Part shown: positions 33,569 to 44,748 of the stretch, in pieces
Layout: every line of letters starts with the position of its first letter
Numbering within the stretch: the stretch's first letter is position 1
Assembly: GCF_036711975.1 (NCBI RefSeq)
Contig: NC_091966.1
Span: 6,083,501-6,147,500 of the forward strand
DNA length: 64,000 nucleotides
Direction: 5' to 3'
Origin: Onthophagus taurus
Taxonomy: Eukaryota > Arthropoda > Insecta > Coleoptera > Scarabaeidae
Notes under the pieces: generated by a model
What the model was told of the DNA's origin: nothing
What the model saw: the letters and a program-made list of their open reading frames with translations, nothing else
Databases searched by the model: none
Program-made: the position numbers and the translations under genes

Positions 33569-34435
33569 CTAATCCTTCCTTGGAGTATGTATTTTGTGTA
33601 CAGCCATTAAGTGTTTCCTCAAAAGATCTTTTCTACTCACAACGGTATTGCAATACTGACATTTTGTCTCTCCCAAATGAAAAGGTATGTGTTGTTTTAA
33701 TAAATATATAGTCGCAAACTTTTGAGCACATATAGGACATTCGTTTTCAGGATTTAATTTCTTTATTAAATAATGTTCACTGCTCAATAATTTATGTACA
33801 TTCGAGTTATTATGAGGTATTTCTCCTTTGGTAGTCTCAGTTTCTTTTATATTTTCCCCAATATTCTCATTACCATAATCTCCTTGACCTGATTGAAATG
33901 GGCTAGAAGCATCCCTTTTCTTCTTATTCACTCCTTTATCTTCTGTATCAACATCCACTCCCTGTTTCTTTTCTATCTCAAAAGATCCACGATTCCTTTT
34001 CACACCTGTCTTGGGTGTTTCCACCCTTTCCTCAGTTAATACAGGTTCATTTAAACTATCTTTCTTCTCCCCTGGAACATCATCAGCTAACCCACTTACT
34101 TTTAAAAGTTCAGCAACTCGCATAAACGAACTAAAGTTTTCTGTTACAACACTAACCTCTCCAAGATACATAAACTCCAAAATTCCCACCATTTCCTCAT
34201 AACCAACATCTCGGAGGATTATAACCGGATGAGGACATGGATTATCAATCAAAATATCGTGAAAATACGAACTGAATGCCGATAAAACAATCTTATGGGC
34301 TTTTAGCTTCTTTCCATCACAACGTATCGTTACATCAACAAAATCGCCGCTTTTCCTTACAACATCAAATGATCGTCTCATATGATTGAGATGATTATCC
34401 CAGTTTAACATGTATTTATCGTTGGAAGTGCTCAT
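33569..34435 (-). CDS. BTB/POZ C2H2 zinc finger protein, copy 2
   Basis: This is a 288-residue paralogue of 27502-28368, about 91 percent identical and colinear. The BTB core (DFVDVTIRCDGKKLKAHKIV) is intact. In the zinc fingers all Cys and His ligands are kept (CPICAQKFATIYLLKQHIPF with its second His next, and CQYCNTVVSRKDLLRKHL). Most replacements cluster in the charged linker (residues 118-215), with charge changes such as SIEKEKK to SFEIEKK. The flanking 5' and 3' sequences are duplicated too, so its promoter was copied with it. This copy is the one next to the intact esterase. Both copies are probably expressed proteins, but this cannot be shown here. Confidence 0.9.
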   Translation of the reverse strand: MSTSNDKYMLNWDNHLNHMRRSFDVVRKSGDFVDVTIRCDGKKLKAHKIVLSAFSSYFHDILIDNPCPHPVIILRDVGYEEMVGILEFMYLGEVSVVTENFSSFMRVAELLKVSGLADDVPGEKKDSLNEPVLTEERVETPKTGVKRNRGSFEIEKKQGVDVDTEDKGVNKKKRDASSPFQSGQGDYGNENIGENIKETETTKGEIPHNNSNVHKLLSSEHYLIKKLNPENECPICAQKFATIYLLKQHIPFHLGETKCQYCNTVVSRKDLLRKHLMAVHKIHTPRKD

Positions 34436-34826
34436 TTTTTATGGTAAAAAGTAAATAAGTTTTTTGAGATATTTTAAGTTTACTTGTAAACAAGAATACG
34501 ACATACGACGGTTTTAAGAACTAAAAAAGTGTGTTATCGAAGCACCAACGTTAAATATTGAAAAGCACTAAAATTTTGATTTATTAATTGCTTTAGGTAC
34601 TTTTTCATTAAAATATTTTTTGAAACATTAATTATTTCAAAAACTAAATTATGTAATGATTATTGTTTGTTTAATTTTGAATTACTCAAAAAATAAATAA
34701 TAAAGATTACGTGGATATTTTTGATTTATTTGTGTGGCAACTCACTTTAAAACTTTTGACATATTGATGTAAACAACTTTAGGTTAAATTTAAATCTAAT
34801 TTTATTAAATAAGAAATCGTATCATA

Positions 34827-37800
34827 TTATAAATCTTCACGTATGGTTTGTTTAATAACAGGGTATAATTTTAAATCTTCCATTATGGGTAAATTGTCCC
34901 AAAAATCTCGATGCCTATTGATGTCTTCGGCATTTTCCATTTTTAAATCATTCGCAGATTTTATGTGAAGGTGGTTTAAAGGTTTGTTGTAATGTTTATT
35001 TACTGGAATCCATTGTAAATGAGGTATTTTAGGATATCCTGTTTTAGCAAAAGAAGTCCATATGTTTAAGAGAAGACCTTTCATTGATTCGTCTAATTCG
35101 CTCAGTTCTTCATATAAATTTTTATTGTTTGGAAATATATAGCTTAAGTCATCTCCATGACCTACTCCTATAAGAAGACATTGAAAATTAATTTAGCAGA
35201 GGCTGTAATAATGTTGATATTGATAAAGAAAAATCAGGTTAGATAAATTAAGTATTTTAGATAAAATAAGGGATTTGTTTTGTACTGTGTATAATCTTTA
35301 TGAAGAGTTCTACTAAGAAATTAATTTAAAGATTATATAATAAGGCATGTAAAGTTGAAAATTTACTGTATATTAGGTTATGTCATTTAAGTTTGTAGAA
35401 ATTATTATTATTTTTCTTATTTGCAGACAGTTCAAAATCCATCAAATCATAAGGAAATATCAGATTAACCCCTCAGCCCAGAAAAGTAAGCCTTTATTTT
35501 TTGACTTCATATGTAGTCTACTCAGTTCTGTTGAGGCCAGATTGTTCAAGAATGTAATGATTTATTTCAATTTGGATCTCAAAACTGCATTATTAAATTG
35601 TATTTATTATTTTGTTATTAGAGCACATATCAGCAGTTATTTGATGGCACCAATAGAATCCAAAATGATCATAAATGTTAGTGTACGAATGAATTGCTGC
35701 TCCAAACTACAAATTAAAGTTCTTTGGGTGAGTAGTTTTTATAAGTAGTTCTTTTTAGGAGTCTTGGTAGTACTTTTGATCACACACCTGTTGGGTTTGT
35801 GGCCACAACTGCTTAAACAACATTACTTGAACTAAGTGATTTGGCTGTGTACACATTTTAATAAAATAATTTAACAGGACTTGTTCATAATACTACAAGA
35901 ATGTATGTTACCCTCAAATTATGTGTCACAGCCTTTTTATCCGAGAATATACTTAAATCTAGCTCCAATTTGCTTGTTTCTGGTTATATATTTGTATTGT
36001 AACTTTATAAGTATCACAATGATTTTTCATGCAATGAAATAGTCGTCATTAAGCAAAATATGATTGTAAATATTCAGTGGGTATATCTTTGCACTTGTTG
36101 TGGGGACATATACAGAGAATGGCAGATACAAGACAAACTAGACGAATATGGGAGGCAAGAATAATATGAGAGGGAGGCCTAAATAAAAAAAATGAGATGA
36201 AGTAACTAATGAAATACCACAAAAGTAGTTTTAACTAGTTTAAAACTAGTTTTGACTATGAAAGTAATTAATTAGAGTATTAGCAGTTTTATTCAATTTA
36301 CTGTTCTACAACTACACCTCAATGACTACACCAGATGAAGATGCGTGGGATTCAGAACAGTTCAGGGTACACACTAAGACACAGAAAAAGAAACATAGTT
36401 AAATGATATTAATGTGAGATAGAAAACATAATCAGATAGGGACATAAGTGTAGAAGAGTTTGGAATTTGGCGATTTTGAGGTTCTAGGAGCCTCATCTAA
36501 TACATTCAATTAAATCTAGTAACATCTATTATTTACCATATTCTGTATGTTTTCCAATCCATTTACTACCCGCTGATGCAACTCCATTTCCAGAATAACT
36601 AAAATAATAATTATATACAAACGATTTTGAGTAGTATGCTTGAAGCTTTGAAGCCTTTTCAGCACAATGAACAAACATGCGATCACTTAAAATCTAAAAA
36701 TCGGTCAATTAATGTTTAATACTAATAATTTTTAGTAATTTTACCGCTACTAAATCCCTAAAACTATCCTTCGAAACTGCTTTATCCTTAAAATATACTT
36801 TTTTAATATCTTTAGAAACTTTTTCCATATCGTCTTTAGATACAGTGTAATTATAATCAAATACTAAAGGTGCTAATTCGTTCCATTTCTCCTCTAATTC
36901 TTCCAAATGTTTCGGTTCACCTATAAACTCCAATCCTGGATAAAGGCCTTCTTCAGAAGTATAAGTATTAATCCAAGGGAGATCATGAAATGCTTTTTTT
37001 GAAAGTAACGAAATTGGATGATCAGGTAAATAAGAGTCCTTCATAGGTTCTTCAATCGTAACCCCAATGGGTGAATAAGGATAAAACCCCCACGGTCTTA
37101 ACACCTTGATAGCACTAACAACCTCCTCCACCGATTTAGTTTTCATACAATCAATCATAATCCTTGTATTTTCATTAAAACAATTTAAAGATTTAGCCAC
37201 CATTCCAGTTTTTTCCAAAGGGTTCTCTTGTATTTTTGACGGCCCTAAAACCGTTCCACTTATTGATATCCCCCGATGGAAAAGACCTCTTGTTAAAGGT
37301 GAAAAATAGTGAAAATGAACACTGGAACCTCCCGCTGATAAACCCGTTAATGTCACTGAATTGGGGTTTCCACCAAAATCTAATATGTTTTCTTTAATCC
37401 AATTTAAAGCCATCGCTTGATCTCGCAATCCTAAATTTCCTGGTAAAACTTCATCTTGGGTGCTTAAAAATCCCAAAGTTCCCAAACGGTAATTAACCGT
37501 TACAAAAATTATGTCACGATCCATTAAAAATCGCGCCCCTTTTTTATTCGAACCGTACATAAATGCACCACCATGTATAAAAACGATAACATCTAAATTA
37601 TCGTTAGGGGAAGGTTTTAATTTTGGTGTAAAGATATTTAGGTACAAGCAATCTTCAACCCCGCGATATTCACCACCGAACGGTTTTATAACATGATTAA
37701 TTTGTGCGCAAACTATGTTTTTATTAGTTGCGTTATAAATTACATCGTTCCAAGGTGAAATAGGCTCAGGTTTCTTAAAAAAAACTTAATTATTTCTTAA

Positions 37801-38006
37801 AAAATTTAAATTTGACTTACTTCAAATCTAAGATTATTTATAGGAGGTTTTGCGTAAGGAACTCCATAAAACGCTGAATAAATTCGATTTTCATAAGAAG
37901 ATTCGTAAATTCCCTGAATTTTTCCTAAACGAGTATTTAGAATTGGCACATCGCAATTTATTGATGTAAAAAATAGTATTCCAAATATATTTAAATAAAT
38001 CTTCAT
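34827..38006 (-). CDS. secreted type-B carboxylesterase, complete
   Basis: This enzyme hydrolyses carboxylic esters. Exons are complement(34827-35167, 36537-36693, 36745-37773, 37821-38006), giving 570 residues with closed phases. The N-terminus is a signal peptide (MKIYLNIFGILFFTSINC) followed by GKIQG and FYGVPYAKPP, standard for the family. The oxyanion motif HGGAF lies near 129. The catalytic triad is Ser208 in GLSAGG, Glu337 in SEEGLYP and His461 in GHGDD. The type resembles insect juvenile hormone esterase-like and venom carboxylesterase-6-like enzymes, but the nucleophile elbow is GLSAG rather than the GQSAG of classical JH esterases, so a JH-specific role is not claimed. It is a paralogue of 2185-3666, which has an extra intron after KTG. 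Intron 3 (35168-36536) is enlarged by repeat remains. Confidence 0.9.
36090..36400 (+). pseudogene. possible non-LTR retrotransposon scrap in esterase intron
   Basis: Short plus-strand pieces such as MADTRQTRRIWEARI followed by MRGRPK resemble the basic C-terminal tail of insect non-LTR polymerases. The piece is brief and frame-broken; the call is weak. Confidence 0.3.
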
Positions 38007-38449
38007 TTTGAAATTATTTTATTATAAAGTGATTGTGGAATTTGTTCTTTTAATTAAAAGGGGAATTGTTATCTGTGTTTGTTAAATATAAAATGAGGAG
38101 ATAATTTAAATTAAAATTGTTATCACTGTTTTTTTTTGTTTGTTTATGCCAGTGTTTCCCAAACTTTCGAAAAAAAATCAACACATTTAATATAAAGACT
38201 TATCCTACTTAATGTAGGTTGAGCTGAAAAGTGATTTCAATTTTCCACATCTTGAGCAATAGCTTCTGAGAAGTGTACAGATTTCGAGCAGACTTTTGGC
38301 ATAATAAATAATTAATCCAGTCAGATTTTGATATCGTATTTTTGTAGTTATCAAAGCATTCTGTGCAATACTTTTCCTCTTTATCTTTAGAACTTTCTTA
38401 TTTATTTGTAACTATCTTGTAACTAAAAAACTGCAAATCACCAGGTGTC
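38007..38449. promoter_or_regulatory. upstream region of the complete esterase
   Basis: Non-coding, AT-rich. The promoter and 5' UTR of the minus-strand esterase should be in the first few hundred bases. No specific element was identified. Confidence 0.3.
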
Positions 38450-39440
38450 GATGAAATTGCTAACGAGATGACTAAATACAGCGGGCAAGGACTTATAAAG
38501 GAAATGACCACCCTATTACAAAAAAAACTGGAAATTTTAAAATTATTCAGAAAATTTGTAGCCCAGAAAATAACAATACAAACCGGAATAAGCTAAGAAC
38601 AGCAAGGATTCCGATCCAACAAGTCCACTATAGACGCAATATTCATGCTACGTCAATTAACAGAAATCCATAGAGTTCAATAAGCCCCTCTAACCTCTGC
38701 TTCGTCGACTTCACCAAAAGATACGATAAAATATAGTAACACACTTAACAAAGGAATTGAATACGGAAAACTGAACAAAAATCAAAACCTGCGATGAACT
38801 AATAGAGGAAATCCCGTATCAACCGGTATTAGACAGGGCGATAGTCTGAGCGTCATAAGTAGAGTCAAGTACACTAATATAGGTTATAAAATGGGAAATT
38901 GTAGAATACAGATCATGAGCTACGCTGACGATGTAGTCCTAACATCCTAATCTATGTAAGTTTGCTGTTCAAACGACGTTCAGACGATGGAAAGTCGATC
39001 CTATGCAGTTTAAATATCTTGGAGTCTATATATCAAGCAATAACAACACCAGACATGAAGTGAAATCACAGGCCACCAAACTCGAGGTAATATCTGGTTG
39101 GGACACCTCCGGGACATCATATGGTGGAACAAACACAGGGCGGTAAAAAGCGAAGTAAGGATCTATAAAACATGTGTAAAACCACTAAGATACGCAGTCG
39201 AGACAAGAGCCGAAACATCAACAACCAAACAAGTTATGGGAGTCACAGGGATGAGAACCCTAAGAACTATTACAGGATGTGGTCAGATGGATAAGATCGA
39301 CGAAAAGACACTAGAGAGATCATGTTGAACTTATGGGTGAGGAAAGATTGGTAAAAAAAATCCAAGCTCAAAAACCAGACACCAGGCGACTTCCAGGAGA
39401 CCACATAAACGCTAGCATAAGGGATAACAACCCATAGGAA
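38450..39440 (+). pseudogene. non-LTR retrotransposon RT relic
   Basis: Ordered RT blocks in shifting plus frames: KSPGVDEIANEMTKYSGQG; QGFRSNKSTIDAIFMLRQLT; FVDFTKRYDKI (palm); GIRQGDSLS; IMSYADDVVLTS (active-site YADD kept, about 38915-38950); QFKYLGVYISSNNNTRHEVK; then DIIWWNKHRA, VRIYKTCVKP and AVETRAETSTTKQ. The order is canonical, but at least four frameshifts and internal deletions are present. It is truncated at both ends; no endonuclease was found. Confidence 0.75.
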
Positions 39441-39534
39441 CGGAAGTGAGAAAAGGATGAAAGAGGAGAAATGGAAATAAATCAGGGCTAATCTCTAAAG
39501 TGAGAAGAAGAAAATTTATAAGTCTAGTCAATAA

Positions 39535-39895
39535 GGCCGGGGCGATTCGCGGCTGTCGCGTTATAATATCATAACCAGTTTTAGGTTCATATAGCTCTTA
39601 ATCACTGAGCCTCGGCCGCAAGCTACCTCGGTTAAATTAGTGAATTGATTATCTGACAAAGCCGAGACCGCTGGCGGGCGAGGCGCCACAAAATGATGCA
39701 TACTTTCAGGTTGATATAATCTTAATCAGTGAGTCTACGCCGCAATCGATTTCGGTTTAATTATTCAGAAGATCTATAAGTCTACTTAATTAAACCAAGG
39801 CGCCCCAAAATTATGCACAGTTTCACGTTGATATTATGTTAATCACTGAGCCACTATATGATGACCATTTTTAGGTTACTTTATAGTATACTTAA
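39535..39895. repeat. CCTCGG-core satellite, left half of an interrupted array
   Basis: Units begin ATCACTGAGCCTCGGCCGCA at 39601, 39734 and 39842 (spacings 133 and 108), with the shared piece GGTTGATATAATCTTAATCA. The array is cut at the TTAA at 39892-39895 and resumes at 43744. Confidence 0.75.
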
Positions 39896-39929
39896 CCCAG
39901 ATATTATTGAAAAATATTTGTATGTCTGA

Positions 39930-41207
39930 TTGAAATTTTTTTTGGGATCATAATCAATACTTGCCTTAATGTTAATATTTTTTACAAAATTGACATGTTT
40001 GTGACAAAAAGGGCGATATTTTAATACGTGGCCTATACCATCAAAACACGAATTCTAGTGAAAAGCTTTCGCTGTACGCCCAGGTTTTCGTTGATCTGCC
40101 TTCTTAAAAGTCTCCAACATACTTGTCGCTACACTCCGGCAGAACTATAGATGATCATAATATATTCACCATTGTTAGCTTTGTATAGTTGCCAAGCATT
40201 GTGAAGCGCCATGTCCAGGCAGTGAGCAATAAGTGAAAAATAGCAGTTCTTGCCTCTAAATTAAGTCCTGTATATTCTGATCAAAATATGAACTCCTCCC
40301 ATATTGTTATTGTAGACTTTAATAAGAGCGGGTTGATTAACAAAAACGTATTTCTTTTCTTTTTACGAAAACCTTTTTATTTTGTGCACAGGATTTACTT
40401 TTGCGACGTTTGATGCCACTGTGACAACACTATTATCATGTCACTTGCAAATTATGATTTCTTCAGCTCTTGTAGATTGGAATTTGTTGGAACCTCGGTG
40501 CATCTTTTGCATGTCTTTGTTTGTTGGCAAAGGATATTTGGATACGCAATTTTCCCTTATTTTCCCAGTCGCTTTGAATCCCCTCTTTTTCCTAGCTCAT
40601 CAATCAACGGTACCGAGGTAAAAAAATTGTCAAAAAACAAGGGGAAGGGTGTCTGGTTGTTAATTTTCCAAAGAAGATCAGGATATTGAAGGATTATACT
40701 GGCTCCTAATCCAAGTTTTCTGTACTGGTTCAAATTTTCTAAAGATTGCCCTTGTTGACACCATATGATATAACCCAATCGAGTTGCTCCCACCCCATAC
40801 TTGTAGCCCCATCAGAGGAGCTTGCCACGTATAAATTGACTACATGGATGTCCCCCATAGTAAGGCACCATAGCTTCATCAATGCTATAGTTTTCTTCAA
40901 AGGTGCAAAATTAAAAAAATTGATATTCCACGCATCTATTAATGGCCAAATGTTGGCAAATTTATTCTCTTTGAAATTAGAGTTATCGCTACAGTGGAGA
41001 TTAGATCACAACATAATAAAGGTGAAGCGATCTCTAGACAAGGCGTTTAAATCAATAGGCATACCACAGTCAGTGGCATTCTCCCAATACATTTGTCTCC
41101 TAGGTACAATAACATAGAACCACTGAACACCAAAATTCCGAAGAAACATTGCATTTCCTCATTGATCACATTACCTACTTTGTTTTTTCTGTAGCATGTT
41201 TATAATG

Positions 41208-41244
<37 letters not shown>

Positions 41245-41400
41245 CATGTTTATAATGTTATTATCAAATAGACATTCAAAATAATACAAGGGAGTCTGTT
41301 TAAACGTTACTGCTTCCATGTCATTCAAAATTCCAATTATTACTTTTGGGTTGTATGTCGCGTGATGACCAACTATATGCTTTATTTTTGGAGACAACAA
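39930..41400 (-). pseudogene. piggyBac-like transposase, decayed
   Basis: On the minus strand the order matches PGBD-type transposases: an N-terminal TPLYYFECLFDNNIINM (about 41220-41320); NYSIDEAMVPYYGGH, QFIRGK and VGATRLGYIIW (the DDE-core entry, about 40770-40890); LGLGASIILQYPDL and FPLFFDNFFTSVPLIDELGK (40560-40700, with the catalytic Asp of FFDNFF retained); then NKPALIKVYNNNMGGVDILD (about 40290-40340). Many stops and shifts separate these blocks. It is non-functional, and is the source of the TTAA target-site assignment. Confidence 0.8.
41209..41241. repeat. (TA)n microsatellite
   Basis: About 16 uninterrupted TA dinucleotides, flanked by a duplicated TGTTTATAATGTTAT on both sides. 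Confidence 0.95.
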
Positions 41401-41584
41401 CTTCAGCAGTTCGCTGAGAAATTGTTTGTGTTGAAATAGTGGGGTTACTACTGGAGTTCATAAACAACATCAAATTCATTAGCTAATTTCGCTTTAACAT
41501 AACGGTTAAATTGCAAATTATTTGCGTTTTGGTGTAGCTCACATGTGCAATTATTGTAATTTATTAAGTTATCTGAAATAGTTT

Positions 41585-42027
41585 ATTAAAAAACAAGTTT
41601 CGTAAGACACGTTTGAAATGCACGAATTCAAGTTGAAAAACGAGTGGCGAAGCCACGAGTTTTTTAATGAATGAGTGCTTTAAGTCTTATGAAACGTGTT
41701 TTTTATGCTATTTTTTAACAAAAATAAAGTAAATTTTGGCAATGTAGGGAAATAGGTATGTAGCAGTTGGTAACACCGGAACACTTGAAAATAGAAACTT
41801 TGAATTGACAATTAAAAACTGTCAAAACACAAAATATATTCACCTGAAAAAAAAAGTTTGATGTACACCTCCCAAAATACGAGAAATTGCTCAGAGTCAA
41901 TGTCCTCATCATTGTGGACCTTGTATTCGATGCTAAGAACGTGTTTAAACATCCATAGACAAAAATTGTCACATTAACAACTAGAAAAATTAATGACCCA
42001 ATGTCACCAACTTGAACTGGTTCCATA
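41585..42027. repeat. dispersed hairpin-bearing repeat, copy B
   Basis: Matches 90-556. The stem is better preserved here, with AAAAACGAGTGGC and GCCACGAGTTTTT around 41637-41665. On the minus strand a 103-residue frame (41715-42026) begins MEPVQVGDIGSLIFLVVNVT and is hydrophobic. I do not recognise it; in copy A the same frame is disrupted. Repeat-borne, not claimed as a gene. Confidence 0.7.
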
Positions 42028-42158
42028 AAATGTTACTAAAATTTCATTACAGCATCGGATGCTGTAAGGAGTCTCATTACAGCACCCGTTTGAATACTGT
42101 TATAGCTTCCATTGCTTACCGTTGCGAATTACAAAAAATAAATTTATCTGGTATTATA

Positions 42159-43527
42159 CAGGGTGATTTATTAGCGCACCATCAAATTTTGACATATGAT
42201 AGCTAACCCAATTACCAAAAAAAAATGTTAATGAACATATGTCCTATTTCAATTAAATATTTACGAAATTATAACACTTTAAAGTTTTCTGCAGCGAATT
42301 TATTAATAGTCAGTAAAATCAAACATTACAACAAAGTTGTCATTGTAAAATGTCAGTTTGCTGTAATGTTTAATTATTACTTACAACAAGAAACTGAAAA
42401 CGTACGCTTATAGCACTGAAGAGTACCTATGCTGATACAATTTTCATGTATGGTTTTTGTAATGAAAATGCTCGACAATCAGTACGAGAATATCAAGAAA
42501 GATTTCCACAGCGTCATTTGCCATATTATTCAGTTTTTAGCGATTCTTTCAGAAAACTTCGAGAAACAGGTAATCCTGCTCCAGCAAAAGCTATTCGACC
42601 GCATGTAGTTAATGTATTGATAATCCTCCAACGTACATGTAAGTCAAAATTTTGCATGGCGCGTATTGAACCGCCTTCATCCGTGTCGTAAACAGAATGT
42701 TAAAGCTCTACAGCCAGGAGATAATCAGCAACGGTTAGCATTTTGTGAATGGTTATTGCAGCAACATGCCCAAAATAATGACTTCGTTTCAAATGCTCTC
42801 TGGACAGATGAATCATGTTTTACACGAGATGGTATAAATAATTACCATAATGAACATATCTGAGCATTACAAGAAAATTTCAACATGGTTTCAGCATCAA
42901 CGTTTGGGGTTTAACAACAATTTACTAAGTTTGCATGTACTTGATGGACGTTTGAACGCTGTAAATTACAGATTTTTTGATTTACTTGAAGATATACCTC
43001 TTAATATAATTCAAAATATGTGGCACCAGCACGATGGTGCTCCATCTCATCGCGGAAGAGTAGTTGTAAAACCAATATTTTCCAAACAAGAGGATTGGTA
43101 ATAATGGTCTATTTGCTTGGCTACCTAGATCCCCCGACCTTAATCCATTGGATTTCTACTTATGGGGTCAAATGAAACAAATTGTGTATCAAGTGGAAAT
43201 TAACACACGAGAACAGTTATTAAACAGAATACAAATGGCTGCTACTGAAATAAGAAATCAACCAGACATTTTAAATCGGCTGAAGAACTCTTTAATTCGT
43301 CGTTGTGAAGCATGTATTCTAGCAGAAGGAGGCTATTTTGAACAATATTCGTAATATTTATGTGTTTTAAAAAAAATGTTTCAGTTAATTATGATATAAA
43401 AATTAAAACTTTAAGGTGTTATAATTTCATAAATAATTGAAATAGGACATATGTTCATTAACATTTTTTTTGGTTATTGGATTAGCTATCATGTCAAACT
43501 TTGATGGTAAGCTAATAAATCACCCTG
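42159..43527 (+). mobile_element. Tc1/mariner-superfamily element, 1369 bp
   Basis: TA target duplication at 42157-42158 and 43528-43529. Long terminal inverted repeats of about 125 bp start CAGGGTGATTTATTAGC and end GCTAATAAATCACCCTG. Inside the TIRs, GTTAATGAACATATGTCCTA appears in both orientations. It is inserted in the piggyBac-type element, so it is younger than that. Confidence 0.92.
42395..43354 (+). pseudogene. mariner-type transposase, frameshifted
   Basis: Frame pieces in order: TYAYSTEEY, ADTIFMYGFCNENARQSV and FPQRHLPYYSVFSDSFRKLR (N-terminal helix-turn-helix); NPAPAKAIRPHVVNV; KQNVKALQPGDNQQRLAFCE; ALWTDESCFTRDG (first catalytic Asp); MWHQHDGAPSH (second Asp); AWLPRSPDLNPLDFYLWGQM (third acidic block). 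About 40 residues separate the second Asp from the third block. Frameshifts near 42430, 42660, 42860 and 43100 inactivate it. Its low decay relative to the host piggyBac relic agrees with a later insertion. Confidence 0.85.
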
Positions 43528-43743
43528 TATATTTACTTCGAAAAACTCATGTTAAAAAACTGCTGGATTAACCTCAAAATACCACGCGCAGCAACTATCA
43601 CATCGGATTGACAGCACTGAGTGGAGATGGGTTTAATACTACTCTATCGAAATGCACACAGAAAATATGACCGAACTATTCACATTTCCATTGAAATTTT
43701 TTTTTCGGTCTGTTGTTTTAAAACTACGATAGCAATAAGCGGG

Positions 43744-44060
43744 TTAATCACTGGGCTTCGGCCGCAAGCGATCTCGGAATAATTGTAAAAGATCTATAAG
43801 TCTACTTAATAAAGCCGATGAATCACAAAATGATGCACAGTTTCAGGTTGATATAATGTTAATCACTAAGCCTCGGCCAGAATAAATCTTGGATTAATTA
43901 GTCAATAGATCTATGTATTCAAAAGATCTATAAATCTATTTGAGTCACAAAATGATGACCAGTTTTAGGTTAATATAATCTTAATCGAATTTGTTAACGT
44001 CGAGGCCGCCTCCGTCGAGACGTTACAATATAATGACCAGTTTTATCTACAACTTGACGT
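43744..44060. repeat. CCTCGG-core satellite, right half of the interrupted array
   Basis: Continues the array cut at 39895. Units carry TTCGGCCGCAAGCGATCTCG at 43756, CCTCGGCCAGAATAAATCTT at 43871, and GTCGAGGCCGCCTCCGTCGA at 44000, spaced about 115-125. Confidence 0.7.
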
Positions 44061-44748
44061 GATATGTATTTTTCACACGCACATTTCAGTCCATTTTGCT
44101 AGTCCAAATTGAATAAAGTTAAAACTCTCAATATTTTCAATGTTTATAATCCAGACGCAGCCCAAGTGTGACGTAGCGTATACCCTCACTAAACTCTTCA
44201 TATACTCCTAAGAGGATCCGTACCATACTTTGAGAAACACTGATTTATGTGGTGTAAGAAAACAATTAAGTATAAAAACGACTCATTTAATTTATTTTTT
44301 TCAATTAATATTTACAAGAGGTTACAATCAAAAAATAAAAATTACATTAGGAGGTGCAGACTAACACTTACAACTAACGTAACGTTTTAATGAATTAATA
44401 AATAATTACAATCTACTATTTACAAGCCTTATTGTACAATACACAAGGTGATTTGAAACACTTACAACGAGTTCGACGAAAAATAACTTGTGCGGAATGA
44501 GATTTATGTGCAAAAAAAAATTATTTAATTATAAGTTAATTTAATTACATATCTAAATCAGTCTGATGTTTTTTAAATTGATATGATGGGTTGTTGCTTT
44601 TTGATTTTTTTTATCATCATGTACATAGAATAAATAACTTAGTTAATAAAAGTGTTTAGATAATACATAAAATGAACTAGATTTCTTTGGCTTTTTCAAA
44701 AAAAACTGGCTTTCTTTAAAAAAATTAATAAAATAATTAAAAAAGTCC
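44061..44748 (-). other. 3' flank and probable 3' UTR of the scabrous-like gene
   Basis: Non-coding and AT-rich, with A-runs next to the stop codon. Several AATAAA-type hexamers are found on the minus strand (for example the complement of TTTATT near 44293). No other gene is visible. Confidence 0.4.

Larger units (their letters stand above)
30045..34877. repeat. segmental duplication, copy 2
   Basis: This matches 24546-28811. It begins with a truncated last-exon piece of the large gene (CTATATGCATCAATGGAGTA; the stop region is altered), then 3' UTR up to ATTTAAGCC at 30100-30108. It is then interrupted by the 30109-33302 element and resumes at 33303 to run through the second BTB gene into the terminal exon of the esterase. 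Confidence 0.85.
39896..43743. mobile_element. piggyBac-type element inserted in satellite
   Basis: TTAA at 39892-39895 and 43744-43747 flanks 3848 bp. The outer bases are CCCAG on the left and, read inward from the right, CCCGCTTATTGC. Joining the flanks at TTAA restores the satellite sequence (AGTATACTTAATCACTGGGC versus normal units with TAATCTTAATCACT). The interior holds a decayed minus-strand transposase (39930-41400), a hairpin repeat (41585-42027) and a nested mariner element (42159-43527). Confidence 0.8.

Noticed and set aside
35380-35748. 122-residue plus frame in esterase intron 3
   Set aside because: Hydrophobic AT-rich composition, no domain, and inside a well-defined intron.
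34827-38006. Calling the complete esterase a juvenile hormone esterase
   Set aside because: The nucleophile elbow is GLSAG, not the GQSAG typical of JH esterases. The substrate cannot be told from sequence alone.
40382-41117. Plus-strand frames of 79-123 residues
   Set aside because: Antisense shadows of the decayed piggyBac transposase on the minus strand.
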